From: Ilumatobacteraceae bacterium
Lineage (GTDB): Bacteria > Actinomycetota > Acidimicrobiia > Acidimicrobiales > Ilumatobacteraceae
DNA length: 8,076 nt
Assembly: GCA_025456105.1 (NCBI GenBank)
Contig: JALOLG010000187.1
Span: forward strand, 1 to 8,076
Direction: 5' to 3'
Shown here piece after piece: positions 6,927 to 8,076 of this stretch. A program made the position numbers and the translations under genes. Numbering within the stretch: the stretch's first letter is position 1; each line of letters starts with the position of its first letter. The notes under the pieces are model-generated. The model did no database searches. It saw only the letters and a list, made by a program, of their open reading frames with translations, and was not told the DNA's origin.

Positions 6927-7859
6927 TCAGGCGGCCAGGTCGGCTCGTCGGGCTTCGTAGAGCGCCACCAGCTCGTCGATCGCGCCGTCGAGGTCGACGA
7001 GGTCGAGGCTCGTGAACCGCTCGACCTGCCAGCCGATCAGGTGGCACTGCCGGTCGCGACGCTTGTCGCCGGTGGTGCCCGTCAATCCGAGGTGCCCCGG
7101 GTGGACATCGATCTCGACGCCCCAGCGCAGCGCCGGCACCGACATGTCGAGTCGCGCCCGCTTGCCGTTGGGGAGGTCGAGCCAGGTCTCCTGCACGACG
7201 ACGGGCACGCCGCGTGCCGACAGACGCTCGGCGACCAGCAGCTCCGGATGAGATTCGTGAGTCGTGCCACCGCGAACGCCGAGTGCATCCACGAATCTGG
7301 CCGAGCCGCGTCGAGCAGGGTGGTAGAGCCGACGTGCCATCGATGCGAGCTCCGCCTCGGTGCAGCCGTGCTCGTGGACCAGCTGGTCGATGACCGAGTG
7401 GAGGTCGAGTGGCGACAGGTCGGCTGCGAGGTCGAACGCCAGACGTGCCGGCCGGGCGACGCGGATGCCGTCGCTCCGCTGTTCGACGTCGACCGAGGCG
7501 ATCTTCGTCGTCTGGCGCACCACGACGCCGGCCGGGAGATCGAGGTGGATCCCGTGTCGAACAGCGAGGTGGAGCCCGCTCGCGCGTGGCATCCTCCGCA
7601 GCCCGCGCAGCACGCCGCCGGTCGGGCCCGTGAGGAATCCGGTGGGGTGGCTCAAGCTGAGCTCGGCGCACCGCTGCTCGAGCGTGGACGGTGTGCCGGC
7701 GAGGCGGTAGACGTGCCGGCCGACCTGGTCGAACACCCCGGTGCCGAGCAGTCGGATCCGTCGGGATCGGCTGATGCCGGCGCTCGTGAGCTGCCTGCCG
7801 GTGGCGACGCCGTGTTGGCGCAGCAGCACCTCGACGGCAGCAGGGGTGAGATCGGTCAT
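6927..7859 (-). CDS. AbiEi-like HTH plus DUF559 (Vsr-like nuclease fold) protein
   Basis: The gene encodes 310 residues. ATG 7859 is preceded by GAGGGA (7864-7869, minus strand) at good spacing; the open frame runs further up but reads as low-complexity noise across the flanking repeat. Residues 4-55 look like the winged-helix start of AbiEi-type proteins (LTPAAVEVLLRQHGVATGRQ, then LVGTGVF-like and GRHVYRLAGTP). The middle (96-180) matches the usual linker region with RPARLAFDLAADL. The C-terminal part (about 200-300) is DUF559, related to Vsr and other PD-(D/E)XK-like nucleases: Asp238, Glu249, Asp251, His253, then DKRRDRQCHLIGWQVERFTS (265-284). Such proteins are common and often multicopy in actinobacteria; their function is not established. 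No AbiEii toxin gene is adjacent, so toxin-antitoxin activity is unsupported. The gene is bracketed by inverted 62-bp repeats. Confidence 0.85.
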   Translation of the reverse strand: MTDLTPAAVEVLLRQHGVATGRQLTSAGISRSRRIRLLGTGVFDQVGRHVYRLAGTPSTLEQRCAELSLSHPTGFLTGPTGGVLRGLRRMPRASGLHLAVRHGIHLDLPAGVVVRQTTKIASVDVEQRSDGIRVARPARLAFDLAADLSPLDLHSVIDQLVHEHGCTEAELASMARRLYHPARRGSARFVDALGVRGGTTHESHPELLVAERLSARGVPVVVQETWLDLPNGKRARLDMSVPALRWGVEIDVHPGHLGLTGTTGDKRRDRQCHLIGWQVERFTSLDLVDLDGAIDELVALYEARRADLAA

Positions 7860-7939
7860 GGGTTCCCTCGCATCGGTGTGGTGACGCAGGGGGAAGTCGG
7901 TCGGGTCGACGGTACCGGCGAGGGCGTCGTGGTCCTCAT

Positions 7940-8001
7940 CCGAGTGCTGTCGGCGCGAGGAGCGCGCCGACAGCACTCCGTCGGACGATGGCACTCGGGT
8001 G
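7940..8001 (-). repeat. 62-bp palindrome-containing element, copy B (inverted)
   Basis: On the minus strand this is the second copy of the element at 6864-6925, with the same length and 11 differences. Its hairpin is perfect: a 16-bp stem (7942-7957 with 7963-7978) and a 5-base AGGAG loop on the plus strand. It lies 80 bases upstream of the DUF559 start and ends directly at the ribosome binding site of the next gene. Because it sits between divergent starts, it does not terminate either flanking gene, so a terminator role alone does not explain why it is here. Confidence 0.9.
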
Positions 8002-8013
8002 GGAGGATGGGGG

Positions 8014-8076
8014 ATGGTCGAGGTCGTGGTCGTCGACGAACCGGCTCGGGAGGCGGCCGAGCGCATCTCGGCGGGG
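8014..8076 (+). CDS. Start of an unidentified gene (first 21 codons)
   Basis: ATG 8014 follows GGAGG (8002-8006) with a 7-base spacer, one of the best ribosome binding sites in the window. The 21 visible residues begin MVEVVVVDEPAREAAERI, a beta strand followed by an amphipathic helix, and the frame is open to the window edge. This start would suit a 6-phosphogluconolactonase/NagB-type or another Rossmann-like protein, but 21 residues cannot decide. It runs in the same direction as the mutase, and without the intervening cassette the two would be about a dozen bases apart. Confidence 0.65.
   Translation, partial: MVEVVVVDEPAREAAERISAG

Larger units (their letters stand above)
6864..8001. mobile_element. 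Candidate cassette: DUF559 gene between inverted 62-bp repeats
   Basis: The 1138-bp block consists of repeat A, one nuclease-fold gene on the minus strand, about 80 bases of leader and repeat B in inverted orientation. Its edges fall one base after the mutase stop and at the first base of the next gene's Shine-Dalgarno region. I see no target-site duplication and no transposase. Mobility is inference; two independent insertions of a small palindromic repeat would look similar. Confidence 0.4.

Noticed and set aside
6927..7859. Complete AbiE toxin-antitoxin system
   Set aside because: Only the AbiEi-like N-terminal region is present; there is no adjacent nucleotidyltransferase toxin gene.
6864..8001. 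Classical insertion sequence
   Set aside because: There is no recognisable transposase and no visible target-site duplication, so only a tentative cassette is proposed.

Overview
The window is high-GC DNA with the codon habits of an actinobacterium. A lipoprotein signal followed by a long Thr-Glu-Ala-Pro repeat linker on the solute-binding protein, and several possible leaderless starts (TANNNT 7-8 nt before ATG), fit Actinobacteria. An Acidimicrobiia (Ilumatobacter-like) origin is my best guess, from linker style alone; no marker gene settles it.

Layout. (1) Positions 1-3811, plus strand: the distal part of a branched-chain amino acid type (HAAT/Liv) ABC transporter operon. It holds the C-terminal end of the LivF ATPase, permeases LivH and LivM joined by one-base TGATG overlaps, and a lipoprotein solute-binding protein carrying eight hexapeptide repeats. 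(2) Positions 3812-3870: a short convergent gap with a strong GC hairpin, probably a terminator for both sides. (3) Positions 3871-5156, minus strand: a complete Nudix hydrolase gene, and upstream of it a rarD-type EamA permease gene. The rarD gene has lost an internal piece and changed frame, so it looks like a pseudogene. (4) Positions 5157-5227: a divergent promoter region. (5) Positions 5228-6862, plus strand: the large (substrate-binding) subunit of a B12-dependent acyl-CoA mutase. Its active-site residues resemble isobutyryl-CoA mutase rather than methylmalonyl-CoA mutase. (6) Positions 6864-8001: a minus-strand gene for an AbiEi-like HTH plus DUF559 (Vsr-like) nuclease-fold protein, bracketed by two inverted copies of a 62-bp palindrome-containing element. 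(7) From 8014, plus strand: the first 21 codons of another gene behind a good Shine-Dalgarno sequence.

How the parts may relate. The Liv operon imports branched-chain amino acids or similar compounds. Valine breakdown gives isobutyryl-CoA, a plausible substrate or product of the mutase, but this link is inference. The most interesting structure is the DUF559 gene with its inverted flanking repeats. One repeat starts one base after the mutase stop codon and the other ends where the next gene's ribosome binding site begins, so the block looks like a cassette dropped between two co-directional genes.
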